Of a DNA stretch of 64,000 bases, positions 21,801-33,441 are shown in pieces. The notes under the pieces were generated by a model. It was not told where the DNA came from. It made no database searches and saw only the letters and a program-made list of their open reading frames with translations. The translations under genes and the position numbers were made by a program. How positions within the stretch are numbered: the stretch's first letter is position 1; each line of letters begins with the position of its first letter. Source of the DNA: Theropithecus gelada (lineage: Eukaryota > Chordata > Mammalia > Primates > Cercopithecidae); contig NC_037682.1 in the NCBI RefSeq assembly GCF_003255815.1, positions 7,996,209-8,060,208 of the forward strand, read 5' to 3'.

Positions 21801-24800
21801 GGGCGGATCACGAGGTCAGGAGATCGAGACCATCCTGGCTAACACGGTGAAACCCCGTCTCTACTGAAAATACAAAAAAAAAAAAAATTAGCTGGGCATG
21901 GTGGCGGGTGCCTGTAGTCCCAGCTACATGGGAGGCTGAGGCAGGAGAATGGCGTGAACCCGGGAGGCGGAGTTTGCAGTGAGCTGAGATCGCGGCACTG
22001 CACTCCAGCCTCAGCGACAAAGCAAGACGCCGTCTCAAAAAAAAAAAAAAAAAAAGAAAAGCTACCTGAATTTAAAAAAAAAAAAAGAAAAAAATCAGTT
22101 ACCTTGGGGGAGTTGGCTTAGGATGAATATGTATTTTAATAAGGCAGGTATAATTAGCAAGTGAGTATCTGAATAATGCAATGGATCTATAAGATTTTTT
22201 AAAACATCACTTCCTTAGAAAGTGCAGACACTAAAATGAATAGGAAAAGAAAAATCCTGTATTTGGTTTTCATGTTCTTAACTTGGCTCCTCTGGAGAGA
22301 GCACTCTCCTCCTAGTTATAGATAGAGACATTTTTATAACCAGCTCTGGTTTTTTTCTCCCAGATGACAAAAGCAAGCTTAGCATTGGATAGTAAGTTGT
22401 AGTTTTACAGAAAATGCAATCTGGATACCAGTTTGACACGTTTCAATTTAAGTTCTTTTCAGTTGTCTACCAATGAACATGGCCTCTTAAAGGGCCATTT
22501 GAGCCCGGGTGAGGTGGCTCACACCTGTAATCGCAGCACTCTGGGAGGCCGAGGCAGGGGGATCACCTGAGGTCAGGAGTTGGAGACTAGCATGGTCAAC
22601 ATGGTGAAACCCTGTCTCTACTAAAAATACAAACACGCCTGTAATCCCAGCTACTCAGGAGGCTGAGGCAGGAGACTCACTTGAACCTAGAGGCGGACAT
22701 TGCAGTGAGCCGAGACCGCGCCACCGCACTCTAGCCTGGGCAGCAGAGCAAGACTCAGTCTCAAACGAACCAACAAAAAAGTTCTTTTGAACCTTTATTT
22801 CTATATGTTAATGGCTGCCATTGAGGCTTTTTGCATTGTATGACTTCTAAAAGGAAGTAGCAGAATCTGAGTTTACCTTACTCTTTCAGGATCTGTTTCC
22901 TTTCTACAGCCAGCAGTGAACTCAACTTACTTCCTTAGCACACACGGTTGGTATTGGAAGACCTAAAGAAGCTATTCCCAAATAACAATCAGGCAGCTTA
23001 ATTGGGAAGAATATGTGAGAGTTCAGGTGTCTTGTTTTTTTTCCCCTATATGTAAACAAGCATTAAGTCAGAATGCTACTCTGTATTAGCTACATCCCCA
23101 ATATTTTCTGGATCATGGCACTTGATAGGCGCTTAGAAATTAAGACCCCAGGTTTCCCACTTCTCAGCATTTTAATGCTCTTTTCTGTTACAGCTTTCAA
23201 AATAAAACACTATTATTGGGCTGGTTTTCTGGAAAATGTTGGCAACAAACTTCAGTAACTTTTGGAAGTCTCAGGAAATCTTTAAGCTTTTGGCCTGTCC
23301 AAGTGTAGTAGAGTAGAAGAATTAATCTTTCATTTTTCTTTGCCCTGGTTCCTTAAGGTATAATAATAGAGAAGCATAGTCTTTTTCAATTATTTTTAAA
23401 ACTTTAGGGTATTTAAATTAAAAGGCTAGGCTGGATGCAGTGGCTTATACCTGTAATCCCAGCCCTTTGGGAGGCCGAGGCAGGCGGATCACCTGAGCTC
23501 AGGAGTTTGAGACCAGCCTGGCCAACATGGTGAAACCTTGTCTCCACTAAAAATAGAAAAAACTAGCCAGGTGTGGTAGCGTGCACCTGCAGTCCCAGCT
23601 ACTTAGGAGACTGACGCAGGAGAATTGCTTGAGCCCAGGAGGCAGAAGTTGCAGTGAGCCGAGATTGCGCCACTGCACTCCAGTCTGGGCAACAGAGCAA
23701 GATACTTGTCTCAAAAAGTAATAATAATAATAATAATTAATAAAAACAAATTATAACCATTGGAAAGACTGTGGTTGTTTTGGGTTTTTTTGTGGGTTTT
23801 TTTTTTTTTTTTTTTTTTTTTGAGACAGTCTTGCTCTGTTGCTTAGGCTGGAGTGCAGTGGCACAATCTCAGCTCACTGCAGCCTCCGCCTCCCAGGTTC
23901 AAGTGATTCTTGTGCCTCAGCCTCCTAAGTAGCTGGGACTGCAGGCATGTGCCACCAAGCCCAGCTAATGTTTTATATTTTTTTAGTAGAGACAGGATTT
24001 CACCATGTTGGCCAGGCTGGTCTCAAACTTCTGGCCTCAGGTGATTGGCCCACCTCGGCCTCCCAAAGTGCTGGGATTACATGTATGAGCTACCGCACCC
24101 AGCTTGGAGAAACTGTTTGAAAATTTTTTTTTAAACCTGTCACCTCTATTACAGATTTTTTTAGTTCTAGGTTGAAAAATTGGGCCGGGCGCAGTGGCTC
24201 ATGCCTGTAATCCCAGCACTTTGGGAGGCTGAGGCGAGTGGATCACGAAGTCGAGTTCAAGACCAGCCTGGCCAGCATGGTGAAACCCCATCGCTGCTAA
24301 AAATACAAAAATTGCTGGCCGGGCGCGGTGGCTCAAGCCTGTAATCCCAGCACTTTGGGAGGCCGAGGCGGGCGGATCACGAGGTCAGGAGATCGAGACC
24401 ATCCTGGCTAACATGGTGAAACCCCGTCTCTACTAAAAATACAAAAAACTAGCCGGGCGTGGTGGCGGGCGCCTGTAGTCCCAGCTACTCGGAGGCTGAG
24501 GCAGGAGAATGGCCTGAACCTGGGAGGCGGAGCTTGCAGTGAGCCGAGATCGCGCCACTGCACTCCAGCCTGGGTGACACAGCGCGAGACTCCATCTCAA
24601 AAAAAAAAAAAATACAAAAATTGCTTAAGAATCACACCAGTGGTGATGGGTGCCTGTGATCCCAGCTACTCAGGAGGCTGAGGCAGGGAATTGCTTGAAC
24701 CCGGGAGGTGGAGGTTGCAGTGAGCCGAGATTGCGCCACTGCACTCCAGCCTGGGTGACAGAGCAAGACTATGTCTCAAAAAACAAACAAAAAATTGATA

Positions 24801-27800
24801 CCTGCATCCTTTTCACAACTACACAGAGGTAGATTTTGCCACAGATAGAAACTTGAGTTCCCACCCTCTAAATAAATGCAGGAATGAAGATTGGATTTAG
24901 TTAAAAAACATCAAGGTAAAGTTGCTGGATTTTGTTTCTCCAAAAAATGGACCCAGAATCTATAAAAGTAAAGTGCAAATTTAATTGAATTTTTTTGTTA
25001 AAAATGTTACTTTTAGGTCTCTGGATTGACTCTTTTTTAGACTGTCATGGTCACTCTGACTTCGCAATTGGAGCATAGTTTGTGTCTGTCACATAGCTTA
25101 ATGTCATCGTGTATTTGAAAGCCAAGTCATTTATAATCTTTTAGTCTAAATTATAGGGAACTCTGCATTTGAGATATAAATGGTGGCAGAAATCTGTGTT
25201 TCTGTTCAAATCGTAGCATTGTGGCCCCTAACTTCGAACAATTAGAAGTATTTAAATCTCTGAAAACAATGGGATGGCAAAATGCTTTTAGATATTTAGT
25301 GCCTTTTTGGGTGTCTGCTATCGGTGATAGTGGTTGCTGCCTGTGTGCTAGCAGTTGGAGGTATAAAGCCTGAGCACTTTTGTTTCTGCTAGAAACTGGA
25401 GTGATAGGACTCTTTGACATTGGGCAAAATGAATTTGACTAAAGTTATATTACTGCACTAACCCACTCCCCTCTCAGGGTCAGTGCATGGCACTGTTCTG
25501 CTGCCGTCCTGAATCGGGCTATTTCCAACAGGATGGTGGAGCACAAGGCTTCCTCTCACATAGCTGCATCCAGAACAAGGTCTGTTAAAGAGAGAGCAAC
25601 TTGCTGATTGCAGGGGGCGGGATTTGTTCTGAGCAGTCCTTAAGAGTAATGAGAAGCCCCTGTTCTCTGTATCTGTGCTGACTGCGTTTTCTTTCTTCTT
25701 TTTTTTTTGAGATGGAGTCTCACACTGTTGCCCAGGCTGGAGTGCAGTGGCACGATCTCCACTCACTGCAACTTCCACCTCCCGGGTTCAAGTGATTCTC
25801 CTGCCTCAGCCTCCCTTGCATTTTCTTTTGGCTACAATTTGGAAAGCACTGACTTGATCTCCAGGAGAGTCTTGTGCAACCTGGGACTACTCTTTTTCTT
25901 TAACTGCTTTTAAAGACTTCAGATGCTTTCATCAGTAAGGGTCCCTGGGTTTGGTGGTTCACAATCCCTGAGCAAAGATTGTTTCTTCTCTTAGCTGTTC
26001 CTCACTGCTGGTCATTTCCTGGAAGCCAAAATGGATGTGGCCCATTTGTATGTGTTCTTAAGGTCTCTAGGCAAATGCTGCATTTTTCTAACTAGTAGTT
26101 AATCCCTATAAAGAATTGAAGTTACATGGCAGGATGAAATGCCAGTCATTTCATTACATGTCAACACACTGTCCCTAAGAAACCAGTACTGTTTTAAGAT
26201 CTAATTCTTGTTGTTGAGAGACCTTGGTCAGGTAGCTTTCCACAGTAGCCTTGTGGGGGTGGGGCTGAGTTGACATCTGGAAGGTCTTATAATTCCCAGA
26301 GATACTAGAGATGAAGCAGATGACAAGCCAGGTATGGTTCATGTGCCCATGATTGGGAGCCTTCTGGTGACATCTGCAAAAATAGCTGGAGGAAACAAGA
26401 TGGACAGATGACTGATGTGGTTTTTAAGCAATAGTAAATGCTCAGGCCTTACGAGATCCTCAGTCAGTCAGTGAGAGATGGGCAAGATGCCTTCCAAATC
26501 TGACTTAACTGAGGTTTTGTTGGTTGATTTTGAAAGTATTGGTAGAGTTTGAATCATTACAAGTAATAACAGTCTTAGCAGTGAGAAGTTGAAACTTTTC
26601 CAATTGTTGTGTTTAAGGGGAAAAAGGAAAGTTGTGGAGACAGAAGCAGGAGTGAGTCTGGTCTACTCCTGGCCTAAGTAGAAAGTATTGACTAGTCTCT
26701 GAAAAATCAAATTTTCTAGCTCTCATCTGTATTAAAACTTCAACTGCTGGCCAGGCACGGTGGCTCATGCCTGTAATCCCAACACTCTGGGAGGCCGAGA
26801 CAGGCGGATCACCTGAGGTCGGGAGTTTGAGACCAGCCTGAACAACATGGAGAAACCCTGTCTCTACCAAAAATACAAAATTAGCCAGGCATGGCAGTGC
26901 ATGCCTCTAATCCCAGCTACTCGGGAGGCTGAGGCAGAAGAATTGCTTGAATCTAGGAGGTGGAGGTTGCACCATTGCACTCCAGCCTGGACAACAAGAG
27001 CGAAACTCCGTCTTAAAAAAAAGAAAAGAAAAAATTTCAACTACTTTTTAAAGGAGGTTGCTGAAATAGGGTCACAGGTGTGTGTGTCTGTGTGTCGTAT
27101 GACAACTAATCTACTTTCATTTAGGGGAGGAAAAAGAATGTCAATGAGTTAAAATAAATCTTACATCTGTTTCCTCAAGGCAAAAGAATGCATGTGCAGT
27201 TGTCCACAAGCCGGCTTCGGACTGCCCCTGGGATGGGAGACCAGAGTGGCTGCTATCGGTGTGGGAAAGAAGGGCACTGGTCCAAAGAGTGCCCAGTAGA
27301 TCGTACGGGTCGTGTGGCAGACTTTACTGAGCAGTATAATGAACAATATGGAGCAGTTCGCACACCTTACACCATGGGCTATGGGGAATCCATGTATTAC
27401 AACGATGCATATGGAGCACTCGACTACTATAAGCGATACCGGGTCCGCTCTTATGAGGCAGTAGCAGCAGCGGCAGCGGCTTCTGCATACAACTACGCAG
27501 AGCAGACCATGTCCCATCTGCCTCAAGTCCAAAGCACAACTGTGACCAGCCACCTCAACTCTACTTCTGTTGATCCCTACGACAGACACCTGTTGCCAAA
27601 CTCTGGCGCTGCTGCCACTTCAGCTGCTATGGCTGCTGCTGCGGCCACCACTTCCTCCTACTATGGAAGGGACAGGAGCCCACTGCGTCGTGCTGCAGCC
27701 ATGCTCCCCACGGTTGGAGAGGGCTACGGTTATGGGCCAGAGAGTGAGTTATCTCAGGCTTCAGCAGCTACACGGAATTCTCTGTATGACATGGCCCGGT

Positions 27801-27847
27801 ATGAACGGGAGCAGTATGTGGACCGAGCCCGGTACTCAGCCTTTTAA
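18852..27847 (+). CDS. RBM4B: RNA-binding protein 4B (RBM4B), 359 aa
   Basis: Coding exons 18852-19263 and 27180-27847 (TAA). Exon 2 begins at 18840 after acceptor ctctcccag, and the ATG follows 12 nt later. The join CAA G|GC is phase 1. RRM1 at about 2-72 carries LFIGNL and NYGFVHI; RRM2 at about 78-148 carries LHVGNI and DYAFVHM. A CCHC zinc knuckle ([14 protein letters not shown], Cys162, Cys165, His170, Cys175) follows, then an Ala/Tyr-rich tail ending ARYSAF. Exon 3 ends 9 nt after the stop at donor 27857, so the downstream junction should not trigger nonsense-mediated decay. It is told from RBM4 by residues such as SKASTK and TNQELR and by the shorter alanine tract. The family regulates alternative splicing and translation in nucleus and cytoplasm. 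The neighbouring order (SPTBN2, then a convergent RBM4) supports the call. Confidence 0.97.
20080..20222 (-). mobile_element. DNA transposon relic (hAT-like MER)
   Basis: Contains 'aacatttccatcatcatagaa' and 'ttggatagcactgttc', the reverse complement of a common mammalian MER element. Subfamily not assigned. Confidence 0.55.
20505..20710 (+). mobile_element. MIR SINE
   Basis: Reads 'tgtgaccttggacaagt', 'cattttcctcactagtat' and 'cacaggattgtagtggagc', in the order of the MIR consensus. Confidence 0.8.
21048..21283 (+). mobile_element. Alu, 5' truncated
   Basis: Starts inside the left arm at 'ctggagttcgagaccagcc'. The right arm is complete and the tail runs into a short TA tract. Confidence 0.92.
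21331..21642 (+). mobile_element. Alu
   Basis: Starts 'ggccgggcgccgtggctta'. Target-site duplication aaaggaaaaggaca occurs on both sides of the element. Confidence 0.95.
21748..22055 (+). mobile_element. Alu, AluY-like
   Basis: Has 'gatcgagaccatcctggcta' and 'gaatggcgtgaacccgggag', typical of the AluY group. Long target-site duplication agaaaagctacctgaa.tta lies before and after (21727-21746, 22056-22075). Confidence 0.95.
22503..22771 (+). mobile_element. Alu with a middle deletion
   Basis: Starts 'gagcccgggtgaggtggctc'. The segment between 'aaaatacaaa' and 'cgcctgtaatcc' is shortened. Confidence 0.9.
23429..23742 (+). mobile_element. Alu with (AAT)n tail
   Basis: Starts 'ggctggatgcagtggctta'. 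The tail has become aataataataat. Confidence 0.93.
23797..24104 (-). mobile_element. Alu (minus)
   Basis: A T-run of about 25 bases, then 'gagacagtcttgctctgt', ending 'taccgcacccagct'. Confidence 0.94.
24183..24798 (+). mobile_element. Older Alu interrupted by a younger Alu
   Basis: The host occupies 24183-24316 and 24626-24798; it resumes in the right position of the Alu consensus after the inserted copy. The total span includes the insert at 24317-24612. Confidence 0.93.
24317..24612 (+). mobile_element. AluY-type insert with 'ggctcaagcc' head
   Basis: CpG-rich and nearly consensus. It is bracketed by the 13-bp exact duplication tacaaaaattgct (24304-24316, 24613-24625). It has the 'ctcaagcc' head but the ordinary 'gcgccactg' end, so it may be intermediate between AluY and the AluYR group. 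Confidence 0.95.
25690..25816 (-). mobile_element. Alu fragment, one monomer (minus)
   Basis: T-run and 'gagatggagtctcacactgt' through 'cctgcctcagcctcc', then non-Alu sequence. Confidence 0.9.
25817..26748 (+). other. RBM4B: RBM4B intron, unique sequence
   Basis: About 930 bases of the intron without a recognised repeat or supported exon. Confidence 0.5.
26749..27033 (+). mobile_element. Alu close to the RBM4B exon 3 acceptor
   Basis: Starts 'ggccaggcacggtggctca'. The flanks 'acttcaactgct' and 'atttcaactact' are a diverged target-site duplication. It ends about 150 bases before the acceptor. Confidence 0.94.
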
Positions 27848-28194
27848 AAACTGGAGGTGAGAGATGGGTGGGAATGGTTAAAAGATTCCATTTAGTTCCC
27901 TTGAAAGAGACCCATGCTTCATAAAGGAGGCTAGAGCCACCTGTTTGCTCTCCGGACAGTATCCAAAAGGTACAAATTACATGTTAGTCTTCAGTATTTC
28001 TCTAGCTTAGGCCACAAGTTCCATTTGGCCTGTCAAGGCATTAGTGTATGACTCCAACCAACTTGTTCCTTCTGAGAGAACAACAAATTCAATTTGATAG
28101 AACATTCTTTAATCAGTTGTAAGTATATTTGGGTTACAGAAAAACATTTGAGAGATCTAACATTTGTTATGTGCTCTCTTATATATCATCTATA

Positions 28195-28345
28195 CGATAA
28201 GACAAATATTTTATTCTTTTACAGAGAAGGGAACCTCAGAGAGGTTAAGTATTTTGCCCAAAGTCATTTGGTAAATGGAAGATAGAGTCAGAATTCACAC
28301 ACAGGCCTGATTCCGAAGCTCGCTCTACTACAGAAGTACTGCCAT
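28195..28345 (-). mobile_element. MIR SINE (minus)
   Basis: Reads 'cagagaggttaagtattttgcc', 'aaagtcatttggtaaatgga' and 'tctactacagaagt', in the order of reverse MIR. Confidence 0.75.
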
Positions 28346-28448
28346 GGTAAAGCTGAAGGGCACAGGTTCAGGGCTTAGTAATTAATATCACAGTGAGAAT
28401 TTTAACCATTACTTTAGGCTTACAGTTTGCTAATAAAATTGCTACTTG

Positions 28449-28752
28449 AGGGCAGAGGCAGTGGCTCACGCCTGTACTCCTAACACTGGGAGGCTGAGGC
28501 GGGAGGATCACTTGAGCCCAGGAGTTCAAGACCAGCCTAGGTAACATAGCAAGACCCTGTCTCTACAAAGAAAATTAAATTAGCAGGGTGTAATGGGGAG
28601 CACCTGTGATCCCAGCTACTCAGAATGCTGAGGTTGGAAGGATCAATTGAGCCCAGGAGTTGAAAGAGGCCACAGTGAGCTATGATTACACCCCTGTATT
28701 CTAGCCTGGGCAACAGAGTGAGACCCTGTCTCTCCTTTTTAAAAAAAACAAA
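28449..28752 (+). mobile_element. Alu (old, AluJ-like)
   Basis: Strongly diverged Alu with 'gggaggctgaggcgggagg', 'cccaggagttcaagaccagc' and a T-interrupted tail. It lies in the RBM4B intron between the stop-codon exon and the 3' UTR exon. Confidence 0.88.
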
Positions 28753-29403
28753 AGCAAAAAAACTACTTCTTGGGTCATTACCCTTTGTCAAAGGAAACTC
28801 TTCAAATATCATACCTACATGCCAGAGGAAGTCCTATAAATTTCAAATGTTCGCTTCTAAGACATTTACTTGAAAGTTGAATGTTTTGATCTTCTGCCCC
28901 ATGGAGTCCTTATTAGTAATCTAGACTAGCATCTTGTTCTATATGGGCACTTAAGCCCTATTTCTCCATAGCCTGTTATGCTGTCATTTAGAGCTGGATG
29001 GTTCCCATTTCTTCCAGCAGTTTTTGTTTTGTGTTTTTTGTTGTTGAAGAGAGGAACATTTCAGGAGTTAGGTAAGTTAGATAAACTGGTAATTTTCAGA
29101 TGTGTAGAAAATTGCATAGGTGGTGAAAGCCAATGCCATAGGCTCTGAAATTTTACTATTTCCTACATCAGGAAATGTGCACCAAAAGTGCTAAAATGCC
29201 AGGAATAATTTTGAGTATCTAAAGATAGATAAATCTTTTCATCTGAGTGGAAATGGCATTATGACAACTTTACATTCTCATGGTTTTCTTGTACCTTGAA
29301 AATGAGCATCATTTGGAGCCCCAGAAGCAAGGTTAAAGTGAGTTACTACTGAGTTTCTGGTGTTCCTAACTTATCCCTTTCGTATTTATGTAGAAGATAA
29401 CAA

Positions 29404-29566
29404 AGCAGCTGTGTACAGTGGCTCGCACCTGTAGTCCCAACTATTCAGGGGGCTGAGGCTGGAGGATCCCTTGAGCCCAGGAGTGAGGGACTGCAGTTAG
29501 CCACTGCATTCCAGCCTGGACAACAGAGTGGCTCCTCTCTCTCTTAAAAAAAAAAAAAAAAAAAAT
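29404..29566 (+). mobile_element. Alu monomer or partial Alu
   Basis: Starts 'gcagctgtgtacagtggctc', jumps to right-arm-like text, and has a poly(A) tail of about 20. Much of the middle is missing. Confidence 0.8.
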
Positions 29567-30884
29567 TAAAAAAGGAATTTGCTTTTTTATGTGAATTGAG
29601 AAGCAAATGTTACGAACCTGTAATAAGTTGTATTCCTATATGCATGTAAACAAGTCTTGAAATCTCGAGACCACCGTGCAGCCCAGTCTGTGTTTATGTG
29701 TGAAGCAAATGATGTTAAAATTTGTAGTTTGCCATTAATTTTTACTTTTAATGCAGCTGGATCTAGCATGAGATGGGATATGCTTCTGAAGTAAGCTGGT
29801 ATAAATCTATCAGATAACCTGTTTCTCTTATGTTTCAAAGTTAAATGTTAAATTCATATATTGTAGTCTTCAAAAGGTATTGCTAGGACATTTTAAAATG
29901 AATTTTGACTGCAAGCAGTGGTTGTTCAACTAACCTCTTTTTAGTGATGACTTTTAAAGAAACTTACCTTCCAGGTGTGAACCTCAAATGGACTGAATAA
30001 CCCTGAGTTGGTTGCAGTCCCAGGAGCCTGATGTTAATGAGGCTGCCAGGATGAAATACTCCAGAACTGCTGGGGATACAAATTCGGGTCTCACCCTAGC
30101 AGAACTGATCCAAGAACGTCACAACTTTTGAAGTCGATTGGCACAGATCAAGACCAAGATTTGGCCCTTTGTCTGTAATAAGTAGAGGAACTTGGTGTGA
30201 GTTAACTTTTTTTTTCCCCCAGCCATTGGTGTCTGGAGTTCCCATCATCAATAGAAGGATTAGAGAATTTTAGGAGTGATTTCTTCTTTTGATTTGGCAA
30301 GGGAGATTTGGTCAATTAGGGGAACTACTGGAACTGTGGCTCTAACTCTGTGACAGTGTGACATGTAGGTGTGTTGGAATTGGGTGAATGACTGGCTGCT
30401 CCTTGATATCCTACGCCTTGTGACCATTTCTGAAAGCTTGTTTACTGTGAAAGATTAAAACAACACATTTAGAATAGTGCAGTTCGCCATATATGACATC
30501 TCAGCATCTTCTGCTTTTCCTGGACCCCAAAATTAAATTGCAGTTCTTGAAAATGTATGTATGCCCTTTGTTGCAGCAACAGTAGCCTCTGTCACAGGGG
30601 TTATCTTGCCTAAAAGATGGATAAGAAAGATGTATTTTATCACCAACACATTCTTCAGCTAGATTGCATCTTTTCCTATATAGCCATAAGTAGATTCCTA
30701 TATATAGCTATTAATAGACTCCTAGGTAATTACATAAGATATGAGTTAGATCCAGTCTGACTTGGTTTTGTTTTGTTCTTTTTTCCCCCCCGTGGAATAC
30801 AGGATGGGACCCAGGGCGCTTGTACTCGGAGCCAGGCTGCTCTCCAGGCATTGTGTAAGCCTCTTGTGTTGTGCTCTCTTTCAG
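29567..30884 (+). other. RBM4B: RBM4B intron 3, unique part
   Basis: Leads to the acceptor gctctctttcag (ends 30884). The intron runs from donor 27857 to 30884. I see no repeat or supported exon in this 1.3-kb part. Confidence 0.6.
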
Positions 30885-31475
30885 GTAGGATAATTGCGGA
30901 CTGAACCCTCGGGCTGCGGTCATATATGAGAACTTGCTCCGCGCGGTCCCCTTTGCCGGGATGTTTCCATTGCTTCATGTTTCAGTAAACAAAAGGAGTT
31001 TGTGACCAACTATGTTTTCTTTCTTAATTTAATTCTTCTAAGTTGACTTTTCTTTCCTCCTGAAACTAGTCTCTGTAGCCTTTCACTCTGTTCCTTACAT
31101 TCTCAGCCTCTGAGCAGCCCTAGGTAAGAATTATGCTGGCATCCCCTTTTTCCTGTGCAGTGGAGCCCCTCTTATCTTGCTTTCCCTAGGAGTTGAATCC
31201 TTGTCCCTGCCTACCTGCAGCATCTCCTTTCCCTTTAAAATGACCATGTAGTGGCAAGCAGCCTTTTACTCTTCTGTTAGCTCTGGACTCTAACATTGAA
31301 GTTACTCTTCTAAAATTGCTAGGACCATTGGGGGTTTTGTTGTTTTGTTTTGTTTTTTTTATGTCCGACCTGTGATCGTGGTACAGCATTAGCTGAAATT
31401 TACCCTTGTTTTATTCCACGCCTCCCTTTTTTTTAAAATTTTTTGACAAATAAACGTTTCTAACACTTAAATATC
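30885..31475 (+). other. RBM4B: RBM4B 3' UTR exon and poly(A) site
   Basis: Starts GTAGGATAATTGCGGACTGA after a strong acceptor. AATAAA is at 31449-31454, with T/GT-rich sequence downstream. The first 50 or so bases align with the RBM4 last exon (54153 downward): both read through 'cgggctgcggt'/'cgagctgcggt' and 'atgagaa'. That shared exon is the main support. Confidence 0.82.
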
Positions 31476-31734
31476 TTTTTATGTTTGTGATTGTTATTTA
31501 CCACCACAGTCTTTTTATTCTCTCCTAGTTCTTAAGCTACAAAGTTCAAACTAATAGATGTCAGAAATTTACATATAGAAGGAAGAATTTAAGCCCAGGC
31601 GTGGTGGCTCACACCTGTAATCTTAGCACTTGGGAGGTTGAGGTGGGCGGATCACTTAAGCCCACTGAAGTTCGAGACCAGCCTAAGCAACATGTCGAAA
31701 CCCTGTCTCTACCAAAAATAAAAATTAGTTGGCC

Positions 31735-32018
31735 GGCTGGGCATGGTGGCTCACGCTGTAATCCCAGCACTTTGGGAGGCCGAGGTGGGTGGATCACCTG
31801 AGGTCAGGGAGACCAACATGGTGAAACCCCATCTCTACTAAAATACAAAAATTAGCTGGGCATGGTGGCAGGCGCCTGTAATCCCAGCTACTCAGGAGGC
31901 TGAGGCAGGAGAATCACTTGAACCAGGCGGCGGAGGTTGCAGTGAGCCAAGATTGCGCCATTGCACTCCAGCCTGAGCAACAAGAGCGAAACTCCATCTC
32001 AAAAGAAACAAAAACAAC
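31735..32018 (+). mobile_element. Alu inserted at the junction of two others
   Basis: Bracketed by an exact 14-bp duplication aaaattagttggcc (31721-31734, 32019-32032). The second copy overlaps the first bases of the next Alu, so this insertion is the latest of the three. Confidence 0.93.
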
Positions 32019-32028
32019 AAAATTAGTT

Positions 32029-32291
32029 GGCCAGGTGCAATGGCTCACACCTGTAATCTCAGCATTTTGGGAGACCGAGGCAGGCAGATCACTTGAGGAG
32101 TTTGAGACCAGCCTGGCCAACATGACAAAACCCCGTCCCTACTAAAAATACAAAAATTAAGCAGGCATGGTGGCAAGTGCCTGTAGTCCCAGCTACCTGG
32201 GAGGCTGAGGCAGGAGAATCGCTTGAACCCAGGAGGCAGAGGTCGCAGGAAGCCGAGATTGCACCACTATACTCCATCTCAAAAGAAAAAA
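32029..32291 (+). mobile_element. Alu inserted in an older Alu
   Basis: Starts 'ggccaggtgcaatggctca' and ends in an A tail directly before the host right arm. Confidence 0.9.
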
Positions 32292-32465
32292 AAAAAAAAT
32301 TAGCTGGGCATGGTGGTGCACGCCTGTAATCGCAGCTACTCAAGAGGCTGAGGTGGGAGATTCTCTTGAGCCCAGGAGGTTGAGGCTGCAGTGAGCTGTG
32401 ATCGTGCCACTGCACTCCATTCTGGGCAATGGGAGACCCTGTCTCCAAAACCACAAAAAAAAGGA

Positions 32466-33440
32466 TTTAGTGAGGTGAGTGCTGTGGCTTCAGTAATAGG
32501 TGATGGGAAGTTAGCCAGATTCTTGAGACATTTCTAAATTTGCTACAGCTGGTGGTGAAGCTACTTTTCTCTAACCAGAGCTGCTCTTAAACCAGTTTAA
32601 AGGCTAACAGATCCAGATTAGTAGTGCTAGGAATAAGCCCTGCATCAGAAAAAGGCTGAGCAGATTCTCTCCAAGGACCTATCATGTGAACTCAATTTCA
32701 CTTCATATTTTTCTGGCTCATATTAAAAAAAAAAATTTGCTTAGTTATCACCCCTCTCCAGTGTTTCTCCTTTATTAATTTTTTAAAAATAATTAAATTC
32801 ACTTATGAGCTATTAAAAGAGGTCTCTCTTCCCAAGGTGCTAATATTCTGCTAGGATTAGGCTTTGGCTAAAATAAAATCCGAGCAGAAAAGCAAATCAC
32901 ATATTAATGATTAGCAGTGACATTTTGCAGTCACGTATGTCTTCTAGATCACGGACATCTTATTTATCTTTGTTTAGATCCCCATAGAACACATTTAATG
33001 ATGGACTCAACCCTACTTAAGCTTTATTGTACTTTATATGGAAATGTTGATGTGTAAATTTTGACTACATGTGAAATTTTACCTACAATAATATAGCATT
33101 TACTTCACATATTTTATACTTAATCTTGACAGGTGAAGCAAAAATTTTCCCTCATTTCTTAGGGGAACAGACTGACAAATCTACAGAAGTTAACCTGTCC
33201 ATGCACACATTCCAACCAGTGGTGAAGTACATAAGGCTCATGTTAGCTTCAGTATTCCCCAGGGAAGCAAGACTCTGTTTTACAATAGAGAAAATAAGGC
33301 AAAGATGCTGGGATTTTCTTGTGATCTGCAAGGCACTATGCAGAGCCAAGAAAAATCTGCAGATTTTGCTGGCCTCGGCAAAATCTCTGATGGTTCTCCG
33401 TGCTAGGTTTCAACCAATTTAACATAGGAAGTTTAACATA
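32466..33440. other. Intergenic sequence without a recognised feature
   Basis: About 1 kb, AT-rich, no clear repeat. A 98-codon + frame at 33126-33422 has no splice or homology support. Confidence 0.5.
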
Positions 33441-33441
33441 T

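Larger units (their letters stand above)
19264..27179 (+). other. RBM4B: RBM4B intron 2 (7.9 kb)
   Basis: Donor CAAG|GTGAAC, acceptor TTCCTCAAG. It holds ten Alus between 21048 and 27033, a MIR and a DNA-transposon relic. The equivalent RBM4 intron is only 3.3 kb and has no Alu. Read-through of the donor gives a short alternative tail that stops at 19305-19307. Confidence 0.9.
31592..32465 (+). mobile_element. Alu host carrying two inserted Alus
   Basis: Host left part 31592-31727, host right part about 32292-32465 (starts 'ttagctgggcatggtggtgc'). Two Alus lie between them at the same A-rich 'aaaaattag' position of the consensus. Confidence 0.88.

Noticed and set aside
33126..33422. 98-codon + frame in intergenic sequence
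   Set aside because: No splice sites in register, no recognisable domain, no promoter nearby. Its length is compatible with chance.
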